From positions 1-33,492 of the forward strand of contig NZ_JAMXXP010000033.1 of the NCBI RefSeq assembly GCF_024129355.1: 33,492 nt of DNA, written 5' to 3'. This document shows, in pieces, positions 8,908-15,664 of the stretch. Source of the stretch: Acinetobacter lwoffii (lineage in GTDB: Bacteria > Pseudomonadota > Gammaproteobacteria > Pseudomonadales > Moraxellaceae). Both the position numbers and the translations under genes were made by a program. How positions within the stretch are numbered: the first letter of the stretch is position 1; each line of letters begins with the position of its first letter. The notes beneath the pieces are model-generated. The model worked only from the letters and a program-made list of their open reading frames with translations. It searched no databases and had not been told where the DNA came from.

Positions 8908-8961
8908 TAATCATTAAGTAACTGAAAAAGCTGGACTTGGGTTCAGCTTTTTTTATAATTA
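8779..8961 (+). repeat. Direct repeat copy A: DUF934 gene 3' end plus terminator
   Basis: The coding part, 8779-8904, matches 9466-9591 with 4 mismatches in 126 bases. The following spacer and terminator (8905-8961) are recognisably related to 9592-9645 but much more diverged. Copy A is part of the intact gene. Confidence 0.92.
8926..8957 (+). terminator. Terminator of the reductase/DUF934 operon (copy A)
   Basis: AAAAAGCTG pairs with CAGCTTTTTTT, giving a classic stem with a T-run, just after the DUF934 stop. A diverged equivalent, with a different GC stem, lies at 9613-9642 after the duplicated gene end. Confidence 0.75.
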
Positions 8962-8988
8962 AAATAATATGATGATAAGAATTTAAAT

Positions 8989-9453
8989 ATGAATTGGACT
9001 GAATGGTTAAAAATTTTAAAAACAGATAAATTGATCGCATTGGTAATTGTGTTGGGAAGTCTCTCAATGCTTTACTTATCAGAAATAATAAAGGTCATTG
9101 ATCTTCCGAATACTTGGAGGAATATATTTTTTTGTACAAGCATTTTTTGTGGGTTGTTTTTAATTTTAAGCTTAGTTGTTTCTTTGGGTAGGTATTTAAA
9201 AAAGATCTACATTAATAGAGACCGAGATATTACATACCTTGAATATGAATGTCTTGAATTTTTCTCAAAATTACCTAATCAAGGTCATGGTATAGATGAT
9301 ATTTCTGGTATAGATGAAACTGAAAAAAGATACTTATTGAGTACCTTAGTTGATAAAGGCTTAATAAGTTCGTATATAGACTACTATTCTTTGACTGATA
9401 AAGGTAGAAAGAAAATTTTAGAAGAACGAAAAAAGAAAAAGTTAAGTAAATAA
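8989..9453 (+). CDS. Two-transmembrane protein, SieB-like superinfection-exclusion candidate
   Basis: The 154-residue protein has two hydrophobic segments (about residues 15-34, LIALVIVLGSLSMLYLSEII, and 45-66, NIFFCTSIFCGLFLILSL). A charged cytoplasmic part follows and ends in a winged-helix-like segment (LLSTLVDKGLISSYIDYYSLTDKGRKKIL) and a Lys-rich tail. The order of two membrane helices then a small soluble domain, and the size, resemble SieB-type superinfection-exclusion proteins of lambdoid phages. I infer this from architecture, not from a database match. It is strikingly AT-rich and uses AGA, CGA and ATA codons that the neighbours avoid. The ribosome binding site is poor. It is the only gene in an insertion flanked by copies of the DUF934 gene end, which marks it as horizontally acquired cargo. 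Confidence 0.72.
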   Translation: MNWTEWLKILKTDKLIALVIVLGSLSMLYLSEIIKVIDLPNTWRNIFFCTSIFCGLFLILSLVVSLGRYLKKIYINRDRDITYLEYECLEFFSKLPNQGHGIDDISGIDETEKRYLLSTLVDKGLISSYIDYYSLTDKGRKKILEERKKKKLSK

Positions 9454-9465
9454 ATTAGTCGATTC

Positions 9466-9594
9466 GGTTTCGACACTTTCGTGATTAAAGAAGGTAAAGA
9501 TATTCAGGAAGCCGCTGCAGGTTTGAATGATTTCAAAAATCCGTACCAGGCATCAACTGCGGTTGCACAGGCACATTATCAAACAGGTGCTTAA
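9466..9594 (+). pseudogene. Remnant 3' end of the DUF934 gene (repeat copy B)
   Basis: These 42 codons plus TAA repeat the end of the gene at 8422-8907. They differ at four bases, all synonymous third positions (two in the GAAGCxGCTGCx stretch, two in GCACAxGCxCAT). There is no start codon or ribosome binding site. The frame is in phase with the stop codon of the inserted gene at 9451-9453, with no intervening start. It is best explained as the original chromosomal gene end, displaced when the cassette was inserted. Confidence 0.9.
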
Positions 9595-9612
9595 TTTAAA
9601 TTAAGTTGCTGT

Positions 9613-9642
9613 CAAAAAGCCGGATTGATTCCGGCTTTTTTA
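9613..9642 (+). terminator. Terminator, copy B
   Basis: AAAAAGCCGG and CCGGCTTTTTT form a stem with a 7-base loop and a T-run. It is the counterpart of the terminator at 8926-8957, with the stem sequence changed on both sides so that pairing is kept. It now ends transcription of the inserted gene. Confidence 0.85.
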
Positions 9643-9659
9643 TATCTTGATAAAAACCT

Positions 9660-10109
9660 TTAATTTTCTTCAAGTTGACAGTTGATCATCCAGTGAATTC
9701 CAAACTGATCGCTAAAGGCAGCATAAAGTGCGCCCCAAAAGGTCTTTTCTAGCGGCATCTCAATTTGACCATTCACCGATAAAGTATCAAAGAGTCGTTG
9801 TGCTTCAGCTTGTTCGCTGGCGTCTAAGTTAATGGAAATATAGTGGTTATTACCTCGAATGAACACCGTATTGGTTTGTGCACAGAATTGATCATTCGTG
9901 TCCGATGCCATCAGTTCTGTAAACTCATTGATGGGAAGTGAGATATGCAGGATTTTATTTTTATCCGCTTCTGACAGCGTGATCCCTTCTTCAGTTGGCA
10001 TTTCACCATAACGACTCAGACTTGAAAATTCGCCTCCAAAAACTGATTTATAAAAGTTAAAGGCTGCTTCAGCCTGACCTTGGAAATTGAGGTAATGATT
10101 CAGTTGCAT
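9660..10109 (-). CDS. VOC family protein, PhnB-like (glyoxalase/bleomycin-resistance fold)
   Basis: The 149-residue protein matches the PhnB-type branch of the vicinal-oxygen-chelate superfamily. It has the N-terminal NHYLNFQGQAEAAFNFYKSVFGG signature, a central stretch of beta-strand segments, and the C-terminal TFWGALYAAFSDQFGIHWM motif typical of these proteins. The biochemical function of the branch is generally unknown, and the older label 3-demethylubiquinone methyltransferase is misleading. GGGAG precedes the ATG at 10109. That element can pair with the CTCCC directly before the start codon, so the start may be partly masked. The gene is convergent with the cassette end and separated by about 170 bases from the thiolase gene upstream. 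Confidence 0.85.
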   Translation of the reverse strand: MQLNHYLNFQGQAEAAFNFYKSVFGGEFSSLSRYGEMPTEEGITLSEADKNKILHISLPINEFTELMASDTNDQFCAQTNTVFIRGNNHYISINLDASEQAEAQRLFDTLSVNGQIEMPLEKTFWGALYAAFSDQFGIHWMINCQLEEN

Positions 10110-10197
10110 GGGAGAACTCCCTTTTTATTTTGCTTGCTTTAATCTACGCCACTTTGCGGTATTTTGCGCGAGCAAGCTTTATCAAAATGTAAGCGAA

Positions 10198-10225
10198 AAA
10201 AATCCTCCAGATCAGGAGGATTTTT
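10198..10225. terminator. Terminator after the acetyl-CoA acetyltransferase gene
   Basis: AAAAATCCTCC (10198-10208) and GGAGGATTTTT (10215-10225) form a perfect 11-bp stem with a 6-base loop and A/T tails on both sides. It serves the minus-strand thiolase gene ending at 10269 and separates it from the VOC gene. Confidence 0.85.
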
Positions 10226-10227
10226 AA

Positions 10228-10262
10228 CTCCCTCTCCCTATGGGCGAGGGATGGGGTGAGAG
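10228..10262. repeat. GC-rich intergenic palindromic repeat
   Basis: CCCTC-T-CCC (10230-10238) pairs with GGG-C-GAGGG (10242-10250), an 8-bp stem with one internal mismatch, followed by ATGGGGTGAGAG. The same kind of element (CCCTCTCCC, loop, GGG.GAGGG, TGGGGTGAG) is widespread between genes in gammaproteobacteria, as I recall. Here it sits next to a terminator. Confidence 0.5.
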
Positions 10263-10268
10263 AATAGG

Positions 10269-11444
10269 TTAAAGTAATTCAATCGCCACAGCTGTCGCTT
10301 CACCACCACCAATACACAGGGCTGCAATCCCTTTTTTTCCACCGGTACGTTTTAGTGCATGAATCAAAGTCAGGATAATACGTGAACCGGTTGAACCCAC
10401 AGGATGACCGAGTGCACATGCACCACCGTTAATGTTGACTTTTTCAGGATCCAGCTTGAACTCATCCATTGGGCACATGGTCACCATGGCAAAGGCTTCA
10501 TTGATTTCCCAAAGGTCGACATCAGAAGCGGCCCATCCAGTTTTATCTAGCACTTTCTGGATTGCACCGACTGGAGCAATGGTAAATTCAGATGGATGTT
10601 GCGAATTCGATGCATAGGCAACAATTTTAGCCAAAGGATTCAACCCTTTTGCTGCTGCATTGTCAGCCGAGGTAATTACTAAAGCTGATGCACCATCTGA
10701 AATCGAGCTGGCATTAGCCGCCGTAATCGTACCGTCTTTGGCAAACGCTGGACGTAAAGTTGGAATTTTATCGATGTTGGCATTGAACGGCTGTTCATCT
10801 TTATCAACGACTACATCACCTTTACGGGTTTTAACTGTTACAGGCACGATTTCATCAGCAAAGTAGCCTTCATTGACCGCAGTTTGCGCACGCTTTAATG
10901 AGCGAATCGCAAAATCATCCATCTGCTCACGGCTATAACCTTTGGTATTTGCCATATCTTGGGCAAATGAACCCATCAAACGACCTGTTTCAGCATCTTC
11001 CAAGCCATCCAGAAACATATGGTCCTTGATTTCACCGTGACCCATACGGAAACCGCCACGTGCTTTTGGCAATACATAAGGTGCATTGGTCATGGATTCC
11101 ATGCCACCGGCAACCACGATATCAGCAGAACCTGCTTTAATTATGTCAGCAGCCTGCATGACGGCTTTCATGCCTGAACCACATAATTTATTAATGGTCA
11201 CAGCACCAGTAGAATCTGGAAGACCAGCTTGACGCATAGCTTGACGTGCAGGGCCTTGCTTTAAGCCTGCCGGAAGGACACAACCCATAATGACTTCTTC
11301 AATATCTGCTGGTTGCAGACCCGCACGGGCAATTGCTTCTTTAATGGTGACCGCACCCAGTTCGGGCGCAGTTGCACTTGCAAGGCTCCCCTGAAAGCCC
11401 CCCATGGCTGTACGTGCACCATTGACAATTACGATGTCAGTCAT
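10269..11444 (-). CDS. Acetyl-CoA C-acetyltransferase (AtoB/PhaA-type thiolase)
   Basis: The 391-residue thiolase has the length typical of biosynthetic acetoacetyl-CoA thiolases. The nucleophile is in INKLCGSGMKAVMQA near residue 89, the NEAFA motif is intact, His is in NGGACALGHPVGSTGS, and the final Cys is in CIGGGEATA. The opening MTDIVIVNGARTAMGGFQGSL is also typical of this class. It interconverts two acetyl-CoA with acetoacetyl-CoA, for ketone-body or short-chain acyl catabolism or for polymer precursor supply. It is distinct from the thiolase at 2784-3989. No phaB or ketoacid CoA-transferase gene is adjacent, so its pathway cannot be fixed. GGAGAGAG precedes the start at 11444 and a terminator follows. 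Confidence 0.92.
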   Translation of the reverse strand: MTDIVIVNGARTAMGGFQGSLASATAPELGAVTIKEAIARAGLQPADIEEVIMGCVLPAGLKQGPARQAMRQAGLPDSTGAVTINKLCGSGMKAVMQAADIIKAGSADIVVAGGMESMTNAPYVLPKARGGFRMGHGEIKDHMFLDGLEDAETGRLMGSFAQDMANTKGYSREQMDDFAIRSLKRAQTAVNEGYFADEIVPVTVKTRKGDVVVDKDEQPFNANIDKIPTLRPAFAKDGTITAANASSISDGASALVITSADNAAAKGLNPLAKIVAYASNSQHPSEFTIAPVGAIQKVLDKTGWAASDVDLWEINEAFAMVTMCPMDEFKLDPEKVNINGGACALGHPVGSTGSRIILTLIHALKRTGGKKGIAALCIGGGEATAVAIELL

Positions 11445-11554
11445 TGTTCTCTCTCCGTATGAGTTTTAATCAATTTTTCAGACTTAAGCAGTATATTGAA
11501 AAAAACTCAGGATTGAAGCGTTAATCGCAGCGAAGCATAAACTGGATAGTTCTG

Positions 11555-12076
11555 TTAGCAAGACGAGAGACTTTCGATCCGGATATGGCCCATTTTGCTG
11601 AGTACAATACGCTGTTGGCTAGAAAGATGGGTAGAACAATAATAGAAACTACCATTTGAACCAATCGGCAAGGCAGTGTGCGCTTGATAAGTGACACTCG
11701 GTAAACTCAAAGTTCCTCGCCAACTCAGGTTGCCGTATTTGAGGTTAAGTACATCAATATGTAAAATTTGTTCGTCTACATCCACTTGCCTATTTTTGTT
11801 TTTATCGAAAAAAACCAGCATGTTCTTGTTCCATTGATTGGCTTGGCAACTGAGAGAATCTTGGCTCGGGCAAATCACAATATTTTGATGAAACACTGCA
11901 GCCTGGCTGCGTGCATAGCGATTAATTTGAGATAATTTGATCGGAATATTTTTGGCTTCCTGTTTGGATCGATATTCATGGAAGTACGGTAGGGCGATAC
12001 TGGCGACAATTGCAATTAATGCAATACAGATAATTAACTCAACAATAGTGAACGCTCTTGTTATTTTTTTATACAT
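11555..12076 (-). CDS. GspH/FimT-type pseudopilin with prepilin leader
   Basis: The 173-residue protein has a short basic leader (MYKKITRA) followed by the class III prepilin signature FTIVELIICIALIAIVASIAL. The mature protein would begin at Phe9 and keep Glu5. The usual glycine before the cleavage point is an alanine, which prepilin peptidase tolerates in some minor pilins. After the hydrophobic helix the globular part contains four cysteines (CPSQDSLSC, FYYCS and the C-terminal Cys), which suggests disulfides. It resembles FimT/GspH minor pilins, components of the type IV pilus or DNA-uptake machinery. No other pilus gene lies nearby, so it stands as an isolated unit. CAGGT lies upstream of the start at 12076. 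Confidence 0.8.
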   Translation of the reverse strand: MYKKITRAFTIVELIICIALIAIVASIALPYFHEYRSKQEAKNIPIKLSQINRYARSQAAVFHQNIVICPSQDSLSCQANQWNKNMLVFFDKNKNRQVDVDEQILHIDVLNLKYGNLSWRGTLSLPSVTYQAHTALPIGSNGSFYYCSTHLSSQQRIVLSKMGHIRIESLSSC

Positions 12077-12304
12077 AGAGTTACCTGATTTATATATTAT
12101 TTTTATGATAAAGATGTTATTAATTATACGTTTTTTATGCTTTATTGAGCGTGTAAATCAGTACTTACTTAAGTTTCAAGAAAGCTGTTAAAAATAATTG
12201 GCAATCACAATAGGTCATTCAGAATAAAAAATTGAGTAAAAAATTACTGAATTACAACGGAAATTGTAAGTAATTTTGTCAATAATTTACTTGATTAGAT
12301 TAAT

Positions 12305-12340
12305 CAAGCACTTGGAAAAATAAAAAAGTGTTTGTATGAT
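12305..12340 (+). promoter_or_regulatory. ompA promoter with overlapping dyad
   Basis: TTGGAA (12312-12317) and TATGAT (12335-12340) are separated by exactly 17 bases, a good sigma-70 promoter. Transcription would start near 12347 and give an untranslated leader of about 104 bases. An imperfect inverted repeat, CAAGCACTT (12305-12313) and AAGTGTTTG (12326-12334), 8 of 9 matching, overlaps the -35 and spacer and could be an operator. The AT-rich 12077-12300 stretch between the pilin gene and this promoter shows no other feature. Confidence 0.65.
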
Positions 12341-12450
12341 GCCATGTGAATAGCTTAAGAATAATACTGGGGTAATAAAAAGCCTATCTCAGGATGGCCT
12401 ATTACGGGCTTGAGCTTGAACAACAATTGTTATCTCTGGAGGATAAATCC

Positions 12451-13509
12451 ATGAAAATGAGTCGTATTGCTTTAGCTATGCTTGTAGCTGCACCTTTTGC
12501 TGCTGCCAATGCAGGCGTAACTGTTACTCCGTTGATGTTAGGTTATACCTTCCAAGACACTCAGCACAACAATGGCGGTGACGATGGAGAGTTAACCACC
12601 TTTGGTCAAATGGAAGATGATTTATTTGTAGGTGCGGCGATTGGTGTTGAATTAACGCCATGGCTAGGTTTTGAAGCTGAATATAGCCAGGTTAAAGGCG
12701 ATATGACTGATCTACCTGGTGCTGAATACAAAGGTCAGAATATTGCGGGTAACTTCTATGCAACTTCTGATGTATTCACTGGTAACTATGACAGCAAAGT
12801 GAAGCCATACATGCTTTTGGGTGCGGGTCACTACAAATATGAATTTGATGGCGCTACAGATGCTGCTATTGGTCGTGCAGGTCGTGGTCTTGAAGAAGAA
12901 GGTACTTTAGGTAACGCTGGTGTTGGTGCATTCTGGCACATCAACGATGCATTAGCGCTACGTACCGAAGCTCGTGGTACTTACCACTTTGACGAAAAAT
13001 TCTGGAACTATACAGCACTTGCTGGTCTTAACGTAGTTCTAGGCGGACGTTTGAAGCCAGCTGCTCCTGTTGTAGAAGTTGCTCCAGTTGAGCCTGTAAC
13101 TCCGGTTGCTCCAGCTCCACAAGAGTTGACTGAAGACCTGAACATGGAACTTCGTGTGTTCTTTGATACCAACAAATCAAATATCAAAGATCAATACAAA
13201 CCAGAAATCGCAAAAGTTGCTGAGAAGTTAGTTGAATATCCAAATGCTACTGCTCGCATCGAAGGTCACACAGACAACACTGGTCCACGTGCATTAAACG
13301 AACGTTTATCTCTAGCTCGTGCTAACTCTGTTAAATCTTCACTTGTGAACGAATACAACGTAGATGCATCTCGTTTGTCTACTCAAGGTTTCGCTTGGGA
13401 TCAACCGATTGCTGACAACAACACTAAAGAAGGTCGTGCTATGAACCGTCGTGTATTCGCGACGATTACTGGTAGCCGTACTGTTTTAGCTGAACAACCA
13501 GTTCAATAA
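12451..13509 (+). CDS. ompA: Outer membrane protein OmpA
   Basis: This major outer membrane porin and peptidoglycan anchor has 352 residues from ATG 12451. The start follows a strong Shine-Dalgarno sequence (GGAGG) with ideal spacing. The in-frame ATG at 12394 has none and would bury the signal peptide. The signal peptide is [21 protein letters not shown], split after residue 21 or so. An eight-stranded beta-barrel domain follows to about residue 205, then a Pro/Val/Ala-rich hinge ([18 protein letters not shown]). The OmpA-like domain has FFDTNKSNI, the Asp of [17 protein letters not shown] and the Arg of LSLARANSV, which bind diaminopimelate. The sequence is clearly of Acinetobacter type. 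It is monocistronic with its own promoter and terminator, and the smooth, highly biased codon use fits very high expression. Confidence 0.97.
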   Translation: MKMSRIALAMLVAAPFAAANAGVTVTPLMLGYTFQDTQHNNGGDDGELTTFGQMEDDLFVGAAIGVELTPWLGFEAEYSQVKGDMTDLPGAEYKGQNIAGNFYATSDVFTGNYDSKVKPYMLLGAGHYKYEFDGATDAAIGRAGRGLEEEGTLGNAGVGAFWHINDALALRTEARGTYHFDEKFWNYTALAGLNVVLGGRLKPAAPVVEVAPVEPVTPVAPAPQELTEDLNMELRVFFDTNKSNIKDQYKPEIAKVAEKLVEYPNATARIEGHTDNTGPRALNERLSLARANSVKSSLVNEYNVDASRLSTQGFAWDQPIADNNTKEGRAMNRRVFATITGSRTVLAEQPVQ

Positions 13510-13529
13510 TTCGTTATTGAATACTGATT

Positions 13530-13561
13530 AAAAAAGGCGACTCTCTGGAGTCGCTTTTTTT
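13530..13561 (+). terminator. ompA terminator
   Basis: GCGACTC and GAGTCGC pair around a TCTG loop, flanked by A and T runs. It starts about 20 bases after the ompA stop. Confidence 0.88.
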
Positions 13562-13595
13562 ATGTCTGCATTTTGACTACACTTAGCCTGTTAAG

Positions 13596-14147
13596 ATGTC
13601 GTTGAGTAAAAATATGAGTGTTGAAATTCCTGAAGACTTGCAAAATCTGGAAGCCAATGGCGGAATTTTTGCAATATGGATGATTTTTCATCATTATGGC
13701 ATTGATTTGAATATTTCTGACTTAACTCAGCTCTGTCAGCATGATCTTGAAATGGGAAGCTCTAGCATCGCACTTGCGGTTGCCTTAAAAACACTGGGTT
13801 TGGATGTCGATTTTTATACTGAACATGATGCAGATAAACAGCCAATTGAAGTCGATTTCTATCAGCAAGCACATCGCTTAAATATTCCTGTTATAGAACA
13901 GCCATTGTCTTATGCAGAAATTCAGGAAAATATAGAAGCCGGACGTTTTGTAATTGTGTTCTATGACACCCTAGAAGGAGTGGGGAATCATTCATTGGTT
14001 TATGCAATCGATGAGCAGGAAATAAGTTTCTTTGATAGCTTTGAGGCAATGCCGGCGCATGTGTTTGAGCAGCAACGTCGGGTAGACGGAATCTGTCAGC
14101 AAGCGATTGTGATTGATGATCGCAATTTCGTGATGCGTCATAGTTAA
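13596..14147 (+). CDS. C39-peptidase-like protein lacking the catalytic cysteine
   Basis: The 183-residue protein carries no signal peptide or membrane segment. Residues 16-35 (QNLEANGGIFAIWMIFHHYG) align position by position with the bacteriocin-processing C39 peptidase signature (Q-x5-C-G-x-x-x-x-x-M-x4-Y-x-G). The nucleophilic Cys is replaced by Gly. Further on, GNHSLVYAIDEQEISFFDSFE retains the His and Asp of that fold. It therefore looks like a catalytically dead or re-purposed C39-like domain, as seen in the peptide-recognising domain of HlyB-type transporters. No ABC transporter or bacteriocin gene is adjacent. The start could be 13596 or 13614 (MSVEIPED); neither has a strong Shine-Dalgarno sequence. 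Confidence 0.72.
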   Translation: MSLSKNMSVEIPEDLQNLEANGGIFAIWMIFHHYGIDLNISDLTQLCQHDLEMGSSSIALAVALKTLGLDVDFYTEHDADKQPIEVDFYQQAHRLNIPVIEQPLSYAEIQENIEAGRFVIVFYDTLEGVGNHSLVYAIDEQEISFFDSFEAMPAHVFEQQRRVDGICQQAIVIDDRNFVMRHS

Positions 14148-14157
14148 TTCAAGAAAT

Positions 14158-14187
14158 AAAAAAATCAGCCCGTAAGCTGATTTTTTT
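14158..14187. terminator. Bidirectional terminator between the C39-like gene and lysP
   Basis: AAAAATCAGC and GCTGATTTTTT pair around CCGTAA, with A and T runs on the two sides. It serves the two convergent genes. Confidence 0.85.
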
Positions 14188-14200
14188 AATGAATAATTTT

Positions 14201-15664
14201 TTATTCCTGATCAAGTTTCATCGGCTGTACATCCATTTCCTGATAAGATACCAGTTTGGTTTTTTTCTTCCATTTGTAGCCGAACCAAATGGCCAGGAAT
14301 AGCGGAATACTGATATAGGTCGATAACACACCCATCCATTGACCGGCCAAAACATCCTGATAGTTCTGACCCAGAACGACAATCGCACACAGAATAAATG
14401 CAAACCAAGGGGCGAAAGGAAAGAATTTAGCGCGATAAGCCAGATCTTCCAGTTTATAACCTTGAGCCAGATACCCTTTACGGAAACGGTAATGGGAAAT
14501 GGCAATACCGAGCCAGACAATAAAGCCACACATCCCTGACATATTTAGCAGCCAGTTAAAGACTTCCTGTTCACCAAAGAAAGTAGTCAGGAAGCACAGA
14601 GCTGCGATTGCGGTCGTGGCATAGAGTGCATTCATTGGCACACCGCGCGGGTCCAGACGCGCAAACATTTTAGGTGCACTGCCTTTACGTGCCATATCAA
14701 ACAGCATACGAGTAGACGAATACATGCCGGAGTTACCCGCAGATAGAATGGCTGTCAGGATCACTGCATTCATGATACTGGCGGCAAAGGCAAAACCGGC
14801 TTTTTCATACAATAAGGTGAATGGCGAAAGCGCAATATTATCTGTTGCAGCGGCTTGTAATAAACGTGGGTCATTATAGGCAATCAAGGTACCGATAATG
14901 AAAATACACACGATATAAAATAGAAGGATACGCCAGAAAATTTGTTTGATGGCCACCGGAATAGTTTTCTTTGGATTTTTCGATTCACCTGCCGCCACAC
15001 CGACCATTTCGGTACCCTGGAAGGAGAATCCGGCAATCATCGCCACGCCAATTAATGCCTGGAAACCACCGACAAAGGGTGCATCACCAATGCTCCAGTT
15101 GGCAAATGCTTCCGCACCTGGAGTCAGCATGATCTTCACGATCATCCAGATCCCGATGATGATAAAGGCAATGATCGCGAGAACTTTAATCAGAGAAAAG
15201 AAAAATTCAGATTCGCCAAAGCCTTTTACTGTCAGGGCATTAATCCCGAAAATAATGGCAAGGAAAATGGCGCTCCAGTACATGCCCGGAATATCTGGAA
15301 ACCAGAATTTCATAATGAACTGAACGGCAACCAGCTCAAAAGCCACGGTAATGGCCCAGTTGTACCAGTAGTTCCAACCTAAAGCGAAACCAAAACCACC
15401 TTCGACATATTTGGTGCCGTAAGTGAAAAATGCACCTGAGGTCGGATTGTGCGTGGCAAGTTCACCCAAGCTGGTCATCAGGAAATAAATCATGATCCCA
15501 ATCAGTACATATGCAAGTAGTGCACCGCCTGGTCCAGCGTTGGCAATGGTCGCCCCTGAGGCCAGGAATAAACCTGTACCAATTGATCCGCCAATGGCGA
15601 TCATATTCAGATGACGAGCACCCAGCTTACGCTGCAGCTGCATCGTGTTTTGCGTTTCGCTCAT
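14201..15664 (-). CDS. lysP: Lysine-specific permease, APC/AAT family
   Basis: This permease of about 487 residues has some 12 membrane segments. Its opening, GARHLNMIAIGGSIGTGLFL, and the long stretches FGFALGWNYWYNWA, GFSFQGTEMVGVAAGES and ILSAGNSGMYSSTRML match the proton-coupled lysine permease LysP closely, so lysine is the likely substrate. In the AAT subfamily small changes alter specificity, so another basic or aromatic amino acid is possible. Two adjacent ATGs exist. The one at 15664 lies 6 bases from an AAGGA, better than the one at 15667. Either way the start overlaps the rsmC stop (ATGATGA), so the two genes are translationally coupled. Confidence 0.88.
   Translation of the reverse strand: MSETQNTMQLQRKLGARHLNMIAIGGSIGTGLFLASGATIANAGPGGALLAYVLIGIMIYFLMTSLGELATHNPTSGAFFTYGTKYVEGGFGFALGWNYWYNWAITVAFELVAVQFIMKFWFPDIPGMYWSAIFLAIIFGINALTVKGFGESEFFFSLIKVLAIIAFIIIGIWMIVKIMLTPGAEAFANWSIGDAPFVGGFQALIGVAMIAGFSFQGTEMVGVAAGESKNPKKTIPVAIKQIFWRILLFYIVCIFIIGTLIAYNDPRLLQAAATDNIALSPFTLLYEKAGFAFAASIMNAVILTAILSAGNSGMYSSTRMLFDMARKGSAPKMFARLDPRGVPMNALYATTAIAALCFLTTFFGEQEVFNWLLNMSGMCGFIVWLGIAISHYRFRKGYLAQGYKLEDLAYRAKFFPFAPWFAFILCAIVVLGQNYQDVLAGQWMGVLSTYISIPLFLAIWFGYKWKKKTKLVSYQEMDVQPMKLDQE

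Noticed and set aside
9454..9594. Possible read-through fusion of the inserted gene into the duplicated gene end
   Set aside because: The frames are in phase, but a TAA stop ends the first and no start or slippery sequence is seen. Phase alone has a one-in-three chance.
12394..12450. In-frame upstream ATG that would extend OmpA by 19 residues
   Set aside because: No ribosome binding site there, and the extension would precede and disable the signal peptide. ATG 12451 has a strong GGAGG.
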